This document shows, in pieces, positions 41,861 through 51,344 of a DNA stretch of 57,977 bases. Each line of letters begins with the position of its first letter. Position 1 is the first letter of the stretch. Position numbers and translations under genes: made by a program. Under the pieces are notes generated by a model that was given only the letters and a program-made list of their open reading frames with translations, had not been told where the DNA came from and did not search any database. This stretch comes from Kiritimatiellales bacterium (GTDB lineage: Bacteria; Verrucomicrobiota; Kiritimatiellia; Kiritimatiellales; Pontiellaceae): NCBI GenBank assembly GCA_021734345.1, contig JAIPJC010000006.1, positions 1 through 57,977 of the forward strand. Direction: 5' to 3'.

Positions 41861-43438
41861 TTGAGGGATCGCAAGGTAATCCGGTCGGCCGGAGTAGTCG
41901 GAAGCTTCACGCTGCTCAGCCGCGGATTGGGCATGTTGCGCGACGTCATCTTCGCCTACTTTTTCGGAACATCCCTCTTCGCATCCGCGTTTTTGGTGGC
42001 CTTCAAGATTCCGAATCTCTTCCGCCGCCTATTCGGCGAAGGCGCGCTATCGGCCGCCTTTATTCCCGTGCTCATTGAAACGCGCACGAAAGAGGGCGAC
42101 CAGGCCGCATGGGACATGGCCGCAAAGGTCGTCACCATGGCCGCCGCGGTGCTCACCGCCATTGCCCTTGTCGGCGTGCTGGCTTTTTCCATCGGACTGC
42201 ACATTCCAAACATCTCCGAAAAATGGCTTACCAACTTTGGCTTGTCGCGCGTGATGTTCCCCTATGTCCTGCTCATCTGCATGGCCTCGCTATCCATGGC
42301 CGTGCTCAACTCCTACAAGCATTTCGCCACCTCGGCCTTTGCGCCTTGCCTGCTCAACCTGATTCTCATCGCGGTCATGCTCTGCCTCTTCCCGTTCATC
42401 GGACACGAAGACTCCAGCCGGGCCTATGCGCTCGCATGGGCGGTGCTGTTGGCCGGAGTAGCGCAGGTCGCCATCCAGCTGCCGACCTTGAAACGCTTTG
42501 GCTGCCCCTTCAAGTTTTCCAGCCATTGGAACGATCCACGCATACGCCGGATCTTGTATCTGATGGGGCCGGCCGCCCTCGGTGCGGGTATCACGCAAAT
42601 CAACGTCCTGCTCGACGGCTACCTGGCGGTATGGATCGGGGATTGGGCACCGGCCGCGCTTTTCTATAGCGAACGGCTGGTCTACTTCCCGCTTGGCATC
42701 ATCGCCACCGCCCTCGGCACCGTGCTGCTCCCGACCTTCTCCACCCATGCCGCCGAAAAGAACATCGACGCCATGCGCGACACCATCACCCATTCGCTCC
42801 GGCACCTCATCTACATCATGACCCCCGCCGCGCTCGGCCTGCTGGTGCTGGCCCCCTTCATCCTCCAGGCGATCTTCGAATGGAACGGCAGTTTCAACGC
42901 CCAATCGACCCTGTTCAGTACACGCGCGCTGATGTGCTATGCCCCTGGCTTGCTCGTCTTCAGTGCCTCCAAGGTATTCGTGCCCGCGTTCTATGCCATG
43001 CAGGATACGCGCACCCCGGTTCGGATCGGCATCTGCACGGTCCTGCTCAACCTCGTACTCAACATCACCTTTATCCTCACCCTGCCGCTCTACTGGAAAC
43101 ACGCCGGCATGGCGTTGGCCACCGTGCTTTCCGAAGCCGCCGGCATGGTCGTGCTCGGCATCATCCTTGCCCGCCGCATCAAGGGGCTTCAATGGCTGGA
43201 AACTGCGCGCAGCCTGGTCCGCTGCCTGGTCAGCGCGTCAGCCATGGCCGCCGCCGCGTGGCTGACCGCCTGGGTGGCGCTTCCCGTGCTGGGAAACCTG
43301 CTTCCCTCCAAGATCGCGCAAATGCTGGCGGTCGGCCTGGCCATCGGCGTTGGCGCGGCCCTCTACTTCCTCCTAACGCTCCTGCTGCGCGCGCCCGAGC
43401 TGCACGAAATAAAATCCGCATTGAGGAGGCACTCGTGA
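41861..43438 (+). CDS. murJ: Lipid II flippase MurJ (MviN family)
   Basis: This multi-span protein of 525 residues flips the peptidoglycan precursor. The N-terminus GSFTLLSRGLGMLRDVIFAY and FKIPNLFRRLFGEGALSAAF is diagnostic, as is LVYFPLGIIATALGTVLLPT. The start codon is TTG, preceded by GGGAG at six bases. The gene ends in a GTGA overlap with the patatin gene, so murJ, patatin and NYN genes form one coupled unit. Confidence 0.95.
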   Translation: MRDRKVIRSAGVVGSFTLLSRGLGMLRDVIFAYFFGTSLFASAFLVAFKIPNLFRRLFGEGALSAAFIPVLIETRTKEGDQAAWDMAAKVVTMAAAVLTAIALVGVLAFSIGLHIPNISEKWLTNFGLSRVMFPYVLLICMASLSMAVLNSYKHFATSAFAPCLLNLILIAVMLCLFPFIGHEDSSRAYALAWAVLLAGVAQVAIQLPTLKRFGCPFKFSSHWNDPRIRRILYLMGPAALGAGITQINVLLDGYLAVWIGDWAPAALFYSERLVYFPLGIIATALGTVLLPTFSTHAAEKNIDAMRDTITHSLRHLIYIMTPAALGLLVLAPFILQAIFEWNGSFNAQSTLFSTRALMCYAPGLLVFSASKVFVPAFYAMQDTRTPVRIGICTVLLNLVLNITFILTLPLYWKHAGMALATVLSEAAGMVVLGIILARRIKGLQWLETARSLVRCLVSASAMAAAAWLTAWVALPVLGNLLPSKIAQMLAVGLAIGVGAALYFLLTLLLRAPELHEIKSALRRHS

Positions 43439-44301
43439 AAAAGATTGGATTGGCATTGGGCGGCGGCGGCGCGAAGGGTTTCGCGCACATTCCCATTCTC
43501 GAGGTGTTCGACGAGCTGGGCATCAAGCCCTATTGCATCACTGGAACCAGCATCGGGGCGATCCTTGGCGCGCTATACGCCTCCGGCCGTTCGGCGGCGG
43601 ATATCGTCGCGATGATCGAAGAGCTTCTTGTTCCGCACAACAACTCGTTCAAGGACATTATCCGCAACAAGGATGCGTTCAAGTTCCTCGAGCTGATCGA
43701 CCCGCACTTCAGCTTCAAGCCGAAAGGACTGATCAAAGGCGAAAAGTTCCTGGGCTTCCTCTACGAACAGCTGGAGGTCTCCACCTTCAAGGAACTGAAG
43801 ATCCCATTCAAAGCCGTGGCGACCGATTTTTGGAGGCGGAAGCAGGTCGTGTTCGATTCCGGCGACCTGTTGCCGGCCCTGCGGGCCAGCATGGCCATTC
43901 CCTACATCTTCACGCCGGTGGTGCTCGATGGGTGCGTACTGGTGGACGGCGGACTGGTGAACAATGTGCCGCACGATTTGCTGAGTCCAAAATGCGATGT
44001 GCGCATTGCCGTGGATATCATGGGCGACCACTCCACGCCGATCGACAAGCCGCCCTCGCCCATGGAAGCGATCTTCCACACCTACCAGGTGATGATGGAG
44101 GCCATGGCGCAAGAGAAGCGGACGTGCCACCCGGTCGACATCTATGTGCGCCCGCCGCTGATGGACGTGGATACGCTCGACTTCCACAAGGCGGACGAAA
44201 TCTATCGGCAGGGATTGGCCACCAAGGACAACTTCAAGCGGCAACTGGAACGGATCCTCTCCCAAAAAATGCCGCGCATGGCTTGGCTGCGGGGGAAATA
44301 A
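43435..44301 (+). CDS. Patatin-like phospholipase (RssA type)
   Basis: From the GTG that overlaps the murJ stop (GAGGAGG upstream) the product is 288 residues. It has the oxyanion loop LALGGGGAKGFAH, the nucleophile in TGTSIGAILGALYASG and the catalytic Asp in VLVDGGLVNNVPHDLL. It probably hydrolyses lipids at the membrane. No signal peptide is visible. The frame is open upstream through murJ in another phase, but that part is not used. Confidence 0.92.
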   Translation: MKKIGLALGGGGAKGFAHIPILEVFDELGIKPYCITGTSIGAILGALYASGRSAADIVAMIEELLVPHNNSFKDIIRNKDAFKFLELIDPHFSFKPKGLIKGEKFLGFLYEQLEVSTFKELKIPFKAVATDFWRRKQVVFDSGDLLPALRASMAIPYIFTPVVLDGCVLVDGGLVNNVPHDLLSPKCDVRIAVDIMGDHSTPIDKPPSPMEAIFHTYQVMMEAMAQEKRTCHPVDIYVRPPLMDVDTLDFHKADEIYRQGLATKDNFKRQLERILSQKMPRMAWLRGK

Positions 44302-44771
44302 TGCAATACGAGTGGCTCATCGTCGATGGCTACAACCTGCTCCATCACGCCGACGGACTCGCGGAGATGCTGCAATCCGATATCCAGGGCGCGCGGCACC
44401 GGCTGGTGCGGATGGTCGAGGAGACGGCGCACAACATGGCGAGGCAAACCACCATCGTGTTCGATGGCCGCGCAGCGGGCAGCGACCCCGCGCTCTCATC
44501 CAAGCACCTCGAAGTATTCTTTTCGCCGGGCAACCTCTCGGCCGACTCGGTGATCGAGCGTCTAGTCTGCGCATCTCCATATCCGGGCAACATCCTCGTC
44601 GTCACCTCCGACCACGCGGAACACGACACGGTTTCAAGCGCAGGTGCCCAGACCATGTCGTCGGAAGAATTCATGGCGAAGTGCGTAGCCGATTCCAAAA
44701 GGACGATCTCGAAGCGCACCCCGCCCGGTAAAGAGCCCAAGCTGGGCGATCTTTTCCCGGACGGTTTATAA
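44301..44771 (+). CDS. NYN-domain RNase (YacP/Rae1-like)
   Basis: The 156-residue protein begins YEWLIVDGYNLLHHADGLAE and has a second acidic site VVTSDHAEHDTVSSAGAQTM. This pattern is typical of the YacP family, whose member Rae1 cuts mRNA at the ribosome. The start overlaps the patatin stop by one base (TAATG), with GGGGGAA upstream. Its end overlaps the convergent mnmA gene by six bases. Confidence 0.88.
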   Translation: MQYEWLIVDGYNLLHHADGLAEMLQSDIQGARHRLVRMVEETAHNMARQTTIVFDGRAAGSDPALSSKHLEVFFSPGNLSADSVIERLVCASPYPGNILVVTSDHAEHDTVSSAGAQTMSSEEFMAKCVADSKRTISKRTPPGKEPKLGDLFPDGL

Positions 44772-45845
44772 AACCACGTCGATCCAGCCGCCGCCGAGGA
44801 CTTCATCGTTCTGGTAGAAGACGGCGGCCTGTCCGGGCGTGAGCGCAAACTGGGGCTCGTCGAAAACCACCGTGGCGTTCCCGCCGTCGGATATCCGGAC
44901 GGTCGCGGTGGCGCCGTTGCTGCGGTAGCGCGGCCGCACTTCGCAATGCAGTTCCGCCCCGGGGGCTTCGCCGGCAATCCAATGGATGCCGTCCAGCGTG
45001 CATTCGGTTTTCATGACGCCGGGACGCGGGGCGACTTCGACCACGTTGTTTTGTTTATCCAGCCGTTTCACATACATGCGTTCGCCGAGCGCGATGCCGA
45101 GCTTGCCGCGTTGACCGACGGTGAAGCGGTGCAGGCCATCGTGCGTCCCGACCACGTTGCCGTGCTGGTCGTGGATCTCTCCCGACTTGATGACGGATGG
45201 ATCGCGCTGTTCGACAAAGTCGGGGAGCTTCCCCTCTTCCACGAAACAGAGATCCTGGCTTTCGCCGCGTGGTATGATCGGCAGTCCGCGTTGGTTGGAG
45301 TAGGCCTTGACCTCCGGCTTGGGCAGGTCGGCCAACGGGAAAAGGATGAAGCCAAGCTGTTGCTGGTTGAGGCGATGCAGAAAGTAGGATTGATCCTTCT
45401 GGGGATCCTTGGCGCAGAGCAGGTGGTATTTCCCATCGCGTTCTTCGACGCGCGCGTAGTGGCCGGTGGCCAAATGTCCGCAATTGAGCTGAACGGCACG
45501 ATCAACAAGGAAACCGAATTTAATGAACGAGTTGCAGTAGATGCAAGGCGACGGCGTGCGCCCGGCGGCATATTCGCGGACAAAGGGATCGACGATCTTG
45601 TCGGTGAACATATCCTGCGCATTGACGACATAGTGGCGGATACCGAGGTAGGAGCAGACCTTGCGGGCGCGTTCGACGTCTTCGAGCGAGCAGCAACGGG
45701 AACCGTCTTTCCACATATGGGCGGTCAGTCCGATGACTTCGTAGCCCTGGTCGACGAGCATGGCGGCGGCGGCCGACGAGTCGGTTCCGCCGCTCATACC
45801 AATGGCAACACGCCCTTTGGTACTGGATTGGTCTTGATTAGGCAT
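44766..45845 (-). CDS. mnmA: tRNA-specific 2-thiouridylase
   Basis: It places sulfur on U34 of tRNA. The PP-loop reads AIGMSGGTDSSAAAAMLVDQ, and the catalytic cysteines are in SPCIYCNSFIKF and GESQDLCFVEEG. The C-terminal beta domain ends with FALTPGQAAVFYQNDEVLGG. The 359 residues fit the family. The Thr in SGGTDSS replaces the more common Val. Confidence 0.95.
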   Translation of the reverse strand: MPNQDQSSTKGRVAIGMSGGTDSSAAAAMLVDQGYEVIGLTAHMWKDGSRCCSLEDVERARKVCSYLGIRHYVVNAQDMFTDKIVDPFVREYAAGRTPSPCIYCNSFIKFGFLVDRAVQLNCGHLATGHYARVEERDGKYHLLCAKDPQKDQSYFLHRLNQQQLGFILFPLADLPKPEVKAYSNQRGLPIIPRGESQDLCFVEEGKLPDFVEQRDPSVIKSGEIHDQHGNVVGTHDGLHRFTVGQRGKLGIALGERMYVKRLDKQNNVVEVAPRPGVMKTECTLDGIHWIAGEAPGAELHCEVRPRYRSNGATATVRISDGGNATVVFDEPQFALTPGQAAVFYQNDEVLGGGWIDVVL

Positions 45846-45887
45846 GCGCGGAAGTTAGACATAGTTCCGGGGGTTGACAAGTTCGGG

Positions 45888-46142
45888 CTACCGTGAAAAT
45901 TGGCCCTTGTGCGGATCGAATCGCTCTGCACCTTCGGGTATGAAACTCTTGTGGAGCGGATTGCCGCAGAGCGTCATTCCGGCATAGCGGGCAACATGGC
46001 GGCAGGTGTTGTTGTTCTGGCATTGGCAAACGGAATAATCCGGAAGATAATCCGCCGCGACGCAGTCGGAAAAGTCGTGCTTCCAAATACTGACATAGTC
46101 ATCTTCGTCGGGTTTTTTCTTTTTTTTAAATAGCCACCACAT
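45888..46142 (-). CDS. Small cysteine-rich protein of unknown function
   Basis: The 84-residue product starts MWWLFKKKKKPDEDDYVSIW and has five Cys in the middle (C at DCVAAD, VCQCQNNNTCRHVARYAG, TLCGNPLH), with nearby His. This could bind a metal. A GGGGGA sequence before the ATG supports the start; an earlier in-frame ATG would add 12 residues. I do not recognise the family. Confidence 0.55.
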   Translation of the reverse strand: MWWLFKKKKKPDEDDYVSIWKHDFSDCVAADYLPDYSVCQCQNNNTCRHVARYAGMTLCGNPLHKSFIPEGAERFDPHKGQFSR

Positions 46143-46313
46143 GCGACATCCCCCAACCAATACTTCAAGACAATCCACTTTCGTTTGGGGAAAGTCTCAA
46201 AGACGCTACTTCCAGGTAAAGGAAATCATTTGTCTAATTTTAGTATTTTTTACTAGACCGGATCGCCCGCATAACTTATTAATTTCACCTTCACTTACAA
46301 ACAGAGGTATATT

Positions 46314-46496
46314 ATGGCAACAAATCCGATCGGGAAGAATACGAAGACCATTGGTATCAACATGTCCAAAAACATGGCGGACGAACTGGAATCGCGCGCC
46401 AACTCCATGCACCTTTCCACCAGCAAGTATTGCAAGGTGATCCTTACCGAGTGGTTGAAGTCGGGCAAGAAGCTTATTTTGCAGGAAAAGAAGTAG
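46314..46496 (+). CDS. Small ribbon-helix-helix-like protein
   Basis: The 60 residues include TIGINMSKNMADELESRANS and STSKYCKVILTEWLKSGKK. This is the pattern of CopG/Arc-type DNA-binding proteins: a beta strand, then two helices. AGAGG lies before the ATG and a strong terminator follows. No toxin gene is adjacent on the same strand. It may be a stand-alone regulator; the target is unknown. Confidence 0.75.
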   Translation: MATNPIGKNTKTIGINMSKNMADELESRANSMHLSTSKYCKVILTEWLKSGKKLILQEKK

Positions 46497-46521
46497 GCTG
46501 GGTTTTTTCTTTGTATTCATG

Positions 46522-46547
46522 GGGGTTCCTCGGTGGAGCCCCTTTTT
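46522..46547 (+). terminator. Rho-independent terminator after the RHH gene
   Basis: GGGGTTCC pairs with GGAGCCCC (one G-U) around a short loop and is followed by TTTTT. Confidence 0.85.
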
Positions 46548-46553
46548 GTGTGT

Positions 46554-47750
46554 CTACGATTCGCTAAGGCGCTTGGCCGGTTGTGCAAAAAACAACCCAT
46601 GCGCCTCGGCAAGAATGCCCGGAATGCGATCAGCGAACGGACTGCCGGCCAGACACGACCAATCCTGCTTCTCCACATCCACGGCCGGCTTTCCGGGAAA
46701 CCAAAGGTCGGCATTGCCCAGCAGGTTGTAGCGCATCTTGGCGAACTCCAATAGGTCGAGCCCCTTGTAGAAGGTCCACAGCCGGACGATCTCCCGCACA
46801 TTGATGTTGCCGGGCGTATCGGTAAAATGCGGCAGTCCTTCGGGCCAACGGCGCATCCAATCCGCGCCCAGATCCTTTTCCAAGGATTGCACGATTCGCC
46901 GTTCGATCTGGCCCGCCAGGGAAACCCGGTCTTTCCAGTGGTTGGTAACGGCCGCGACATGCTCGTCGAAATCCGATGGCTTGGCGACGCCGATGCTCAG
47001 GGTGTGCACTTCGGGGCGCGCGAGGCAGTAGAGATCGTTCCACTGCATGGGCGTCAACGGCTCGCATAGTCCGGCCATCTTGGGCGTGGGGTGGTACAGC
47101 ATGCCGCCCTTGTCGTTGGGGCTGATGATGAACACGCCCATATCCTGCCGGGCGGCGGCCTCGACCATCGGCCAGTGGAGCTGGTTGTAGATGAAATACC
47201 AGTGCAGGTTCACATAATCAAACTCGCCGGTTTGCGCTGCCAGAACCGTCGTGTCGGGGCCGCCATGGGTGGAGTAGCCCACAAACCGCACGCGTCCGTC
47301 CTTCTGCAATTGCCGGATGGCGTCCATGGGTCCGCCCTTCTTCAGGCTGGTTTCCAGCAGCTCCGGATTATTGATGCCGTGGATCGAAAGGAAATCCACA
47401 TAATCGAGTTTCAGGTAGCCCATCGACTTCTCGAAGGTTTCCAAAAATTCCGCAGCGGTTTCCTTCACCCCAACCTTGGTCTGCACCAGCAATTTGTCGC
47501 GCTCCAACTGCGGCAGCACCCAGCCCAGCTGCATTTCCGACGAACCGTAGCCGCGCGCGGTTTCGATATGGTTGATGCCGTTCTCCAGCGCATAGTGGAT
47601 GCACGCCGCCAGGTTTTCCTGGTTCTGCTTTTCCACCTTTTCCGGATCGAGATCCTCCCACGCCTGCTGGTAGCGCATGCCCCCGCAGGTCAGCACCGGC
47701 ATCTGTATTTCCGTTCGTCCAAATCGTTTGGTTGGCACCTTCTTCTTCAT
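46554..47750 (-). CDS. Aldo/keto reductase family oxidoreductase
   Basis: The 398-residue protein has the aldo/keto reductase barrel: MPVLTCGGMRYQQAWEDL, NHIETARGYGSSEMQLGWVL (Asp is replaced by Glu in the usual DTA motif; Tyr is present), LLVQTKVGV, and DYVDFLSIHGINNPE with the active-site His. A C-terminal region of about 100 residues (after residue 290) is extra compared with simple members. This resembles the bacterial AKR group with a long tail. The gene is four bases after uvrC. Substrate unknown. Confidence 0.88.
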   Translation of the reverse strand: MKKKVPTKRFGRTEIQMPVLTCGGMRYQQAWEDLDPEKVEKQNQENLAACIHYALENGINHIETARGYGSSEMQLGWVLPQLERDKLLVQTKVGVKETAAEFLETFEKSMGYLKLDYVDFLSIHGINNPELLETSLKKGGPMDAIRQLQKDGRVRFVGYSTHGGPDTTVLAAQTGEFDYVNLHWYFIYNQLHWPMVEAAARQDMGVFIISPNDKGGMLYHPTPKMAGLCEPLTPMQWNDLYCLARPEVHTLSIGVAKPSDFDEHVAAVTNHWKDRVSLAGQIERRIVQSLEKDLGADWMRRWPEGLPHFTDTPGNINVREIVRLWTFYKGLDLLEFAKMRYNLLGNADLWFPGKPAVDVEKQDWSCLAGSPFADRIPGILAEAHGLFFAQPAKRLSES

Positions 47751-47753
47751 GGC

Positions 47754-49229
47754 TTAGCCCTTCTTGTCTAGTTCGCTTCTAATCAGTTGCGCGGTTGTTT
47801 TTCCAATACCCGGCGCTTCGGCCATCTGCTCCACCGTGGCGCGCGCCAGGCGGGTGATCGATCCGAAGTGCCTTAATAGCATTTCCTTCTTCGCTTTTCC
47901 AATCCCCGGAATCTCGTCGAGCACCGATTCCTTGATGCGTTGGCGGCGCAGCTCGCGGTGGTAGGTGATGGCAAAGCGGTGCGCTTCGTCGCGCAAGCGC
48001 GTCACCACAATCAGCCCGGCGGAATTTCGAGGAAGGAACAGGTTGCCTGAATTGTGCTCGGCATCCCAGACGATTTCCTCGTAGCGCTTCGCCAGTCCAA
48101 CGATGGGAAGCCGGCCCAGCCCGAGCAAAAGCAGCTCGACCTTGGCGGCGCGCAGCTGCGTAATGCCGCCATCGACCATCACCAATCCAGGCAGCGGCTT
48201 CTTTTCGTCCAGCAAACGTGTGTAGCGGCGGCGCACCACCTCCGCCATCGACCGCGGATCGTCCGCGCCTTCGACGGTCTTGATGCGGAACCGGCGATAG
48301 CGATTTGGAAAGGGAACGCCATCCACCGCGCACACCATGCTGGCTACGGAATTGGTACCGGAAATATTCGAAATGTCGAAGCATTCGATCACGCGCGGCT
48401 CGGTCGGAAGATTCAATTGCGCCTGCAACTCCTTCAATCCCTTGCGCGCCTCGTCCTGCGTCATCTTCGGCGTCTTGCGCACCTTCGCCTTTTCCTTCAC
48501 CGCTTGGTGCAGATGCATCAGCAGGTCGCGAAGCGCGGCGGCGTCCTCGAAACGCAGCTCGCCCGCGGCGGCCTCCATCGCGGCTCGCAGTTCCTTGAGC
48601 ATCTCCATCCGCTCCCCGCGCAAAAAAGCGCAGGCTTCCTCGGCCCGCAACCGGTACTCTTCCGGCGACACCTTCCCAATGCACGGGGCCGAACAGTTGG
48701 CGATGATGTCGTTGCTGCAATGCCGATACGTGTCGGCATCCGGTTCGCGCGGACGGCAGCGCCGCAGTCCAAAGCGCCGCTCCAGAAACTCCACCGCCAC
48801 CTTAGCCGCCAAGCCGGACGTGTACGGCCCGAAGTAGGCCGCACCATCGTCCTTCCGTATCCGGCATGTTGAAATCGTCGGAAACGGATGCTGCACATCC
48901 ACGCGGATCATCGTGAAGCGCTTGTCGTCCTTCCACAGCGTGTTGTAGTGCGGGCGGTATTCCTTGATCAGCTTGCCTTCCGTCAGGATTGCCTCCGCCT
49001 CGGAGTTCAGCACCACGACGTCGAAATCGGCGATCGAGCTGATCAGGCTGCGGATCTTCGGCTGCGCCGTGCGCTTGGTGTGCTGGCGGAAATAGCTCTG
49101 CACCCGCTTGCGCAGCGAAGCCGCCTTGCCGATGTAGATGATCTTCCCGTCGCGGTCGCGCATTAGGTAGCACCCCGGCGCATCCGGCAGGCGCTTCAGC
49201 TTTTCCTTGATGGCGTTGGAAAGTTCCAT
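47754..49229 (-). CDS. uvrC: Excinuclease ABC subunit C
   Basis: This is the nuclease of nucleotide excision repair. The N-terminal GIY-YIG domain reads GCYLMRDRDGKIIYIGKAAS. A UVR-type stretch is near residue 215 (RFEDAAALRDLLMHL). The RNase H-like C-nuclease shows ECFDISNISGTNSVASMVC and MVDGGITQLRAAKVELL. Two helix-hairpin-helix units end the protein (LDEIPGIGKAKKEMLLRHFG, EAPGIGKTTAQLI). At 491 residues it is shorter than E. coli UvrC, but all parts are present. Confidence 0.95.
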   Translation of the reverse strand: MELSNAIKEKLKRLPDAPGCYLMRDRDGKIIYIGKAASLRKRVQSYFRQHTKRTAQPKIRSLISSIADFDVVVLNSEAEAILTEGKLIKEYRPHYNTLWKDDKRFTMIRVDVQHPFPTISTCRIRKDDGAAYFGPYTSGLAAKVAVEFLERRFGLRRCRPREPDADTYRHCSNDIIANCSAPCIGKVSPEEYRLRAEEACAFLRGERMEMLKELRAAMEAAAGELRFEDAAALRDLLMHLHQAVKEKAKVRKTPKMTQDEARKGLKELQAQLNLPTEPRVIECFDISNISGTNSVASMVCAVDGVPFPNRYRRFRIKTVEGADDPRSMAEVVRRRYTRLLDEKKPLPGLVMVDGGITQLRAAKVELLLLGLGRLPIVGLAKRYEEIVWDAEHNSGNLFLPRNSAGLIVVTRLRDEAHRFAITYHRELRRQRIKESVLDEIPGIGKAKKEMLLRHFGSITRLARATVEQMAEAPGIGKTTAQLIRSELDKKG

Positions 49230-49306
49230 GGGCCGGATTTAAGCACGACTACAGCACGGCACAAAGCCCAGTTTATCGTCGTTTTCGCGCGAAATAACAA
49301 ACGACC

Positions 49307-50149
49307 CTAATCCCCTTGAGCCGGCATCAAGGTCAGCAGGGTAAAACTGATGGAAACCATGAGCTGATCGAGCTTCATGACCGCCGCTTTGGCTTCATGG
49401 CTCGAACGCCAGAAGATGGGCGTCATTTGAATCAGGTCGGCAATCTGCTCCTGAGAGAGCGTTTGTTCGTAACTCAGCTGCTCGCGATGGTTTTCAATAA
49501 ACTGCGGACTGCATTTCACGGTGGCCTCGTCTGCTTTTTCGTTAAAATCAGCAGCGGTAAATTGAAGTTGTTTTCGGAGTTGTATCAGGTGGTTTGGGCC
49601 GGGCACTCCGATGAGAAGCGCACCATTCGGCTTAAGAATCCGGCTGAACTCCAATGGGTTGCGGGGGGCCAGTATACTAATAATTACATCCATGGATGCA
49701 TCGGCAATGGGGATGTCCCGCATGCCGTTGGCCACAACCCATGCCGCCCTTTTGTGTCGCTTCGAGGCCAGCTGAACGGCTTTCTTCGAAATATCGATGC
49801 CGCAGAAAAAACCTTCGTATTGTTCGCTGAGCGCTCCGAGAAAATGCCCTTCGCCGCAACCGCAATCCAGGACGGCAATATCCGGGCGCTGAAAGATGGC
49901 TGAATTGGAAATCCGATCGGACAGTGGAGCAAATGCGCCGGAATCGAAGAAGCGGCGGCGAGCCTTGATCATCTCCGCATCGTCACCGGGGTTTTTAGAT
50001 TTCCGCTGATGGCTTAGCAACAGATTGACATACCCTTCTTTGGCCACGTTGAAGGGGTGGCCATTTGCACACCCAACCATTGTTCCCTGTGGCGACAGCG
50101 GAGCGCGGCAGACCGGGCAGATCATCGGGGATGGAAGGAATTCAGTCAT
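49307..50149 (-). CDS. rlmA: 23S rRNA (guanine-N1)-methyltransferase RlmA-like
   Basis: From the chosen ATG the product is 280 residues. It begins with a zinc-finger-like CPVCRAPL and VGCANGHPFNVAKEGYVNLL, as in RlmA, then KNPGDDAEMIKARRRFFDSG. The SAM-binding motif is AVLDCGCGEGHFLGALSEQ. Members methylate G745 or G748 of 23S rRNA. No strong ribosome-binding site is visible, and an ATG 12 codons upstream is possible. A perfect dyad TGGACACCTGTCCA (50171-50184) lies upstream. Confidence 0.88.
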   Translation of the reverse strand: MTEFLPSPMICPVCRAPLSPQGTMVGCANGHPFNVAKEGYVNLLLSHQRKSKNPGDDAEMIKARRRFFDSGAFAPLSDRISNSAIFQRPDIAVLDCGCGEGHFLGALSEQYEGFFCGIDISKKAVQLASKRHKRAAWVVANGMRDIPIADASMDVIISILAPRNPLEFSRILKPNGALLIGVPGPNHLIQLRKQLQFTAADFNEKADEATVKCSPQFIENHREQLSYEQTLSQEQIADLIQMTPIFWRSSHEAKAAVMKLDQLMVSISFTLLTLMPAQGD

Positions 50150-50283
50150 GGTGTAGTAGCGCCAGTTGAATGGACACCTGTCCAAAGGTTAACTTTCGTT
50201 TAGAGCCTGTAAATCAACGATCCGCTTTCAGTCCTGTGATTATTCAATAGGCCGATTCACCGCTCGACGAGCACCTAACCACC

Positions 50284-51285
50284 TCAATCGGAGGGATGGT
50301 TCCCCGCGAATGCCTTCAAGTCATTTTCAAGTTCAAGCAGGCTGTCTGCGTGCTCCAGCTCCTTCTGCGCGTCCTTGAACCGTCCGTATTCAAGTTCGCA
50401 TTTTTCCACCGCCATGGCATGGCTTATCGTTCCCGCATGATCCAGCAACTCACGTCCGTTGAGCTGGATGATGGAATCCAGCCGTTCCGCCCAATCCTTC
50501 ATATACATCGGGGTGTGCTGCTGCGCCATGGTTTCGGCAAAGGCCAGGTATTGTTCCACCAGCAAACCCAGCAGCCTGATTTCATCTGCCATCAAATAGT
50601 TCTTGGCAATGCCGGCATCGCTCTTGCGAATCGCTTTGGCGTCCGCTTTATCGAGCGACTGCATGCCCATCAAAGGGAGTGCCGCATCCGCGCGGCGATA
50701 CACCAGTTCTGCGGCGGTCTGTTCGCTGATCGCCCACAGCAGCTTGTTCTGAACCACCTTGAAAAATTCCTTCGTCCGATCCGACGATGGATCGTAGTCG
50801 ATGCTGGTTGTGTAGATATCCTTGATCTTCTGGTAGAAAAACCGCTCCGAAAGGCGTATTTCCCGGATGCGCTCCTGCAGCTCGTCGAAGTAGTGCATCG
50901 ACTGCCCGGTCTTGAACCGGTCGTCGTTCAGCGCAAATCCCTTCACGATGTACTCTTTCAGCCGCTGGGTTGCCCAGATGCGGAACCGGGTACCCTGCTG
51001 GGATTTCACCCGGTAGCCCACCGAGATAATCACATCCAGATTGTAGTAATACGGCGCTTTCTGCTGAAATTCGGAAATCCCGAATTTCTTCATCACATCG
51101 CCCTCCACCAACTCACCTTCGGCAAAAATGTTCTTAATATGCTCGTTGATCGTTGACGTCGCCTTGCCAAACAGCTCCGCCATATGCGCCTGCGTCAGCC
51201 AGACCGTCTCATCCTCCAAACGCACATCGAGGCTGATTTTCCCGTTGGGATTTTGGTAGATAAGGATTTCCGAGTTGGTATTCAT
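50284..51285 (-). CDS. RhuM family protein
   Basis: The 333 residues are typical of RhuM, a virulence-associated family common in mobile and defence regions. Motifs are KISLDVRLEDETVWLTQAHM, AELFGKATSTINEHIKNIF and YYYNLDVIISVGYRVKSQQG, followed by TRFRIWATQRLKEYIVKGFA. The N-terminal half looks like a DNA-binding module. It lies 59 bases after the Pycsar effector gene on the same strand, so the three may form one accessory unit. Biochemical role not established. Confidence 0.88.
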   Translation of the reverse strand: MNTNSEILIYQNPNGKISLDVRLEDETVWLTQAHMAELFGKATSTINEHIKNIFAEGELVEGDVMKKFGISEFQQKAPYYYNLDVIISVGYRVKSQQGTRFRIWATQRLKEYIVKGFALNDDRFKTGQSMHYFDELQERIREIRLSERFFYQKIKDIYTTSIDYDPSSDRTKEFFKVVQNKLLWAISEQTAAELVYRRADAALPLMGMQSLDKADAKAIRKSDAGIAKNYLMADEIRLLGLLVEQYLAFAETMAQQHTPMYMKDWAERLDSIIQLNGRELLDHAGTISHAMAVEKCELEYGRFKDAQKELEHADSLLELENDLKAFAGNHPSD

Positions 51286-51344
51286 TTATTCAGTCCATTT
51301 TTGATGTGAGGTCATTTTGTCTTCACTTCTTCCTCGCACCAATA

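Noticed and set aside
42880-43434. Upstream extension of the patatin frame into murJ
   Set aside because: It is an off-phase reading of murJ. The GTG with GAGGAGG upstream is a far better start.
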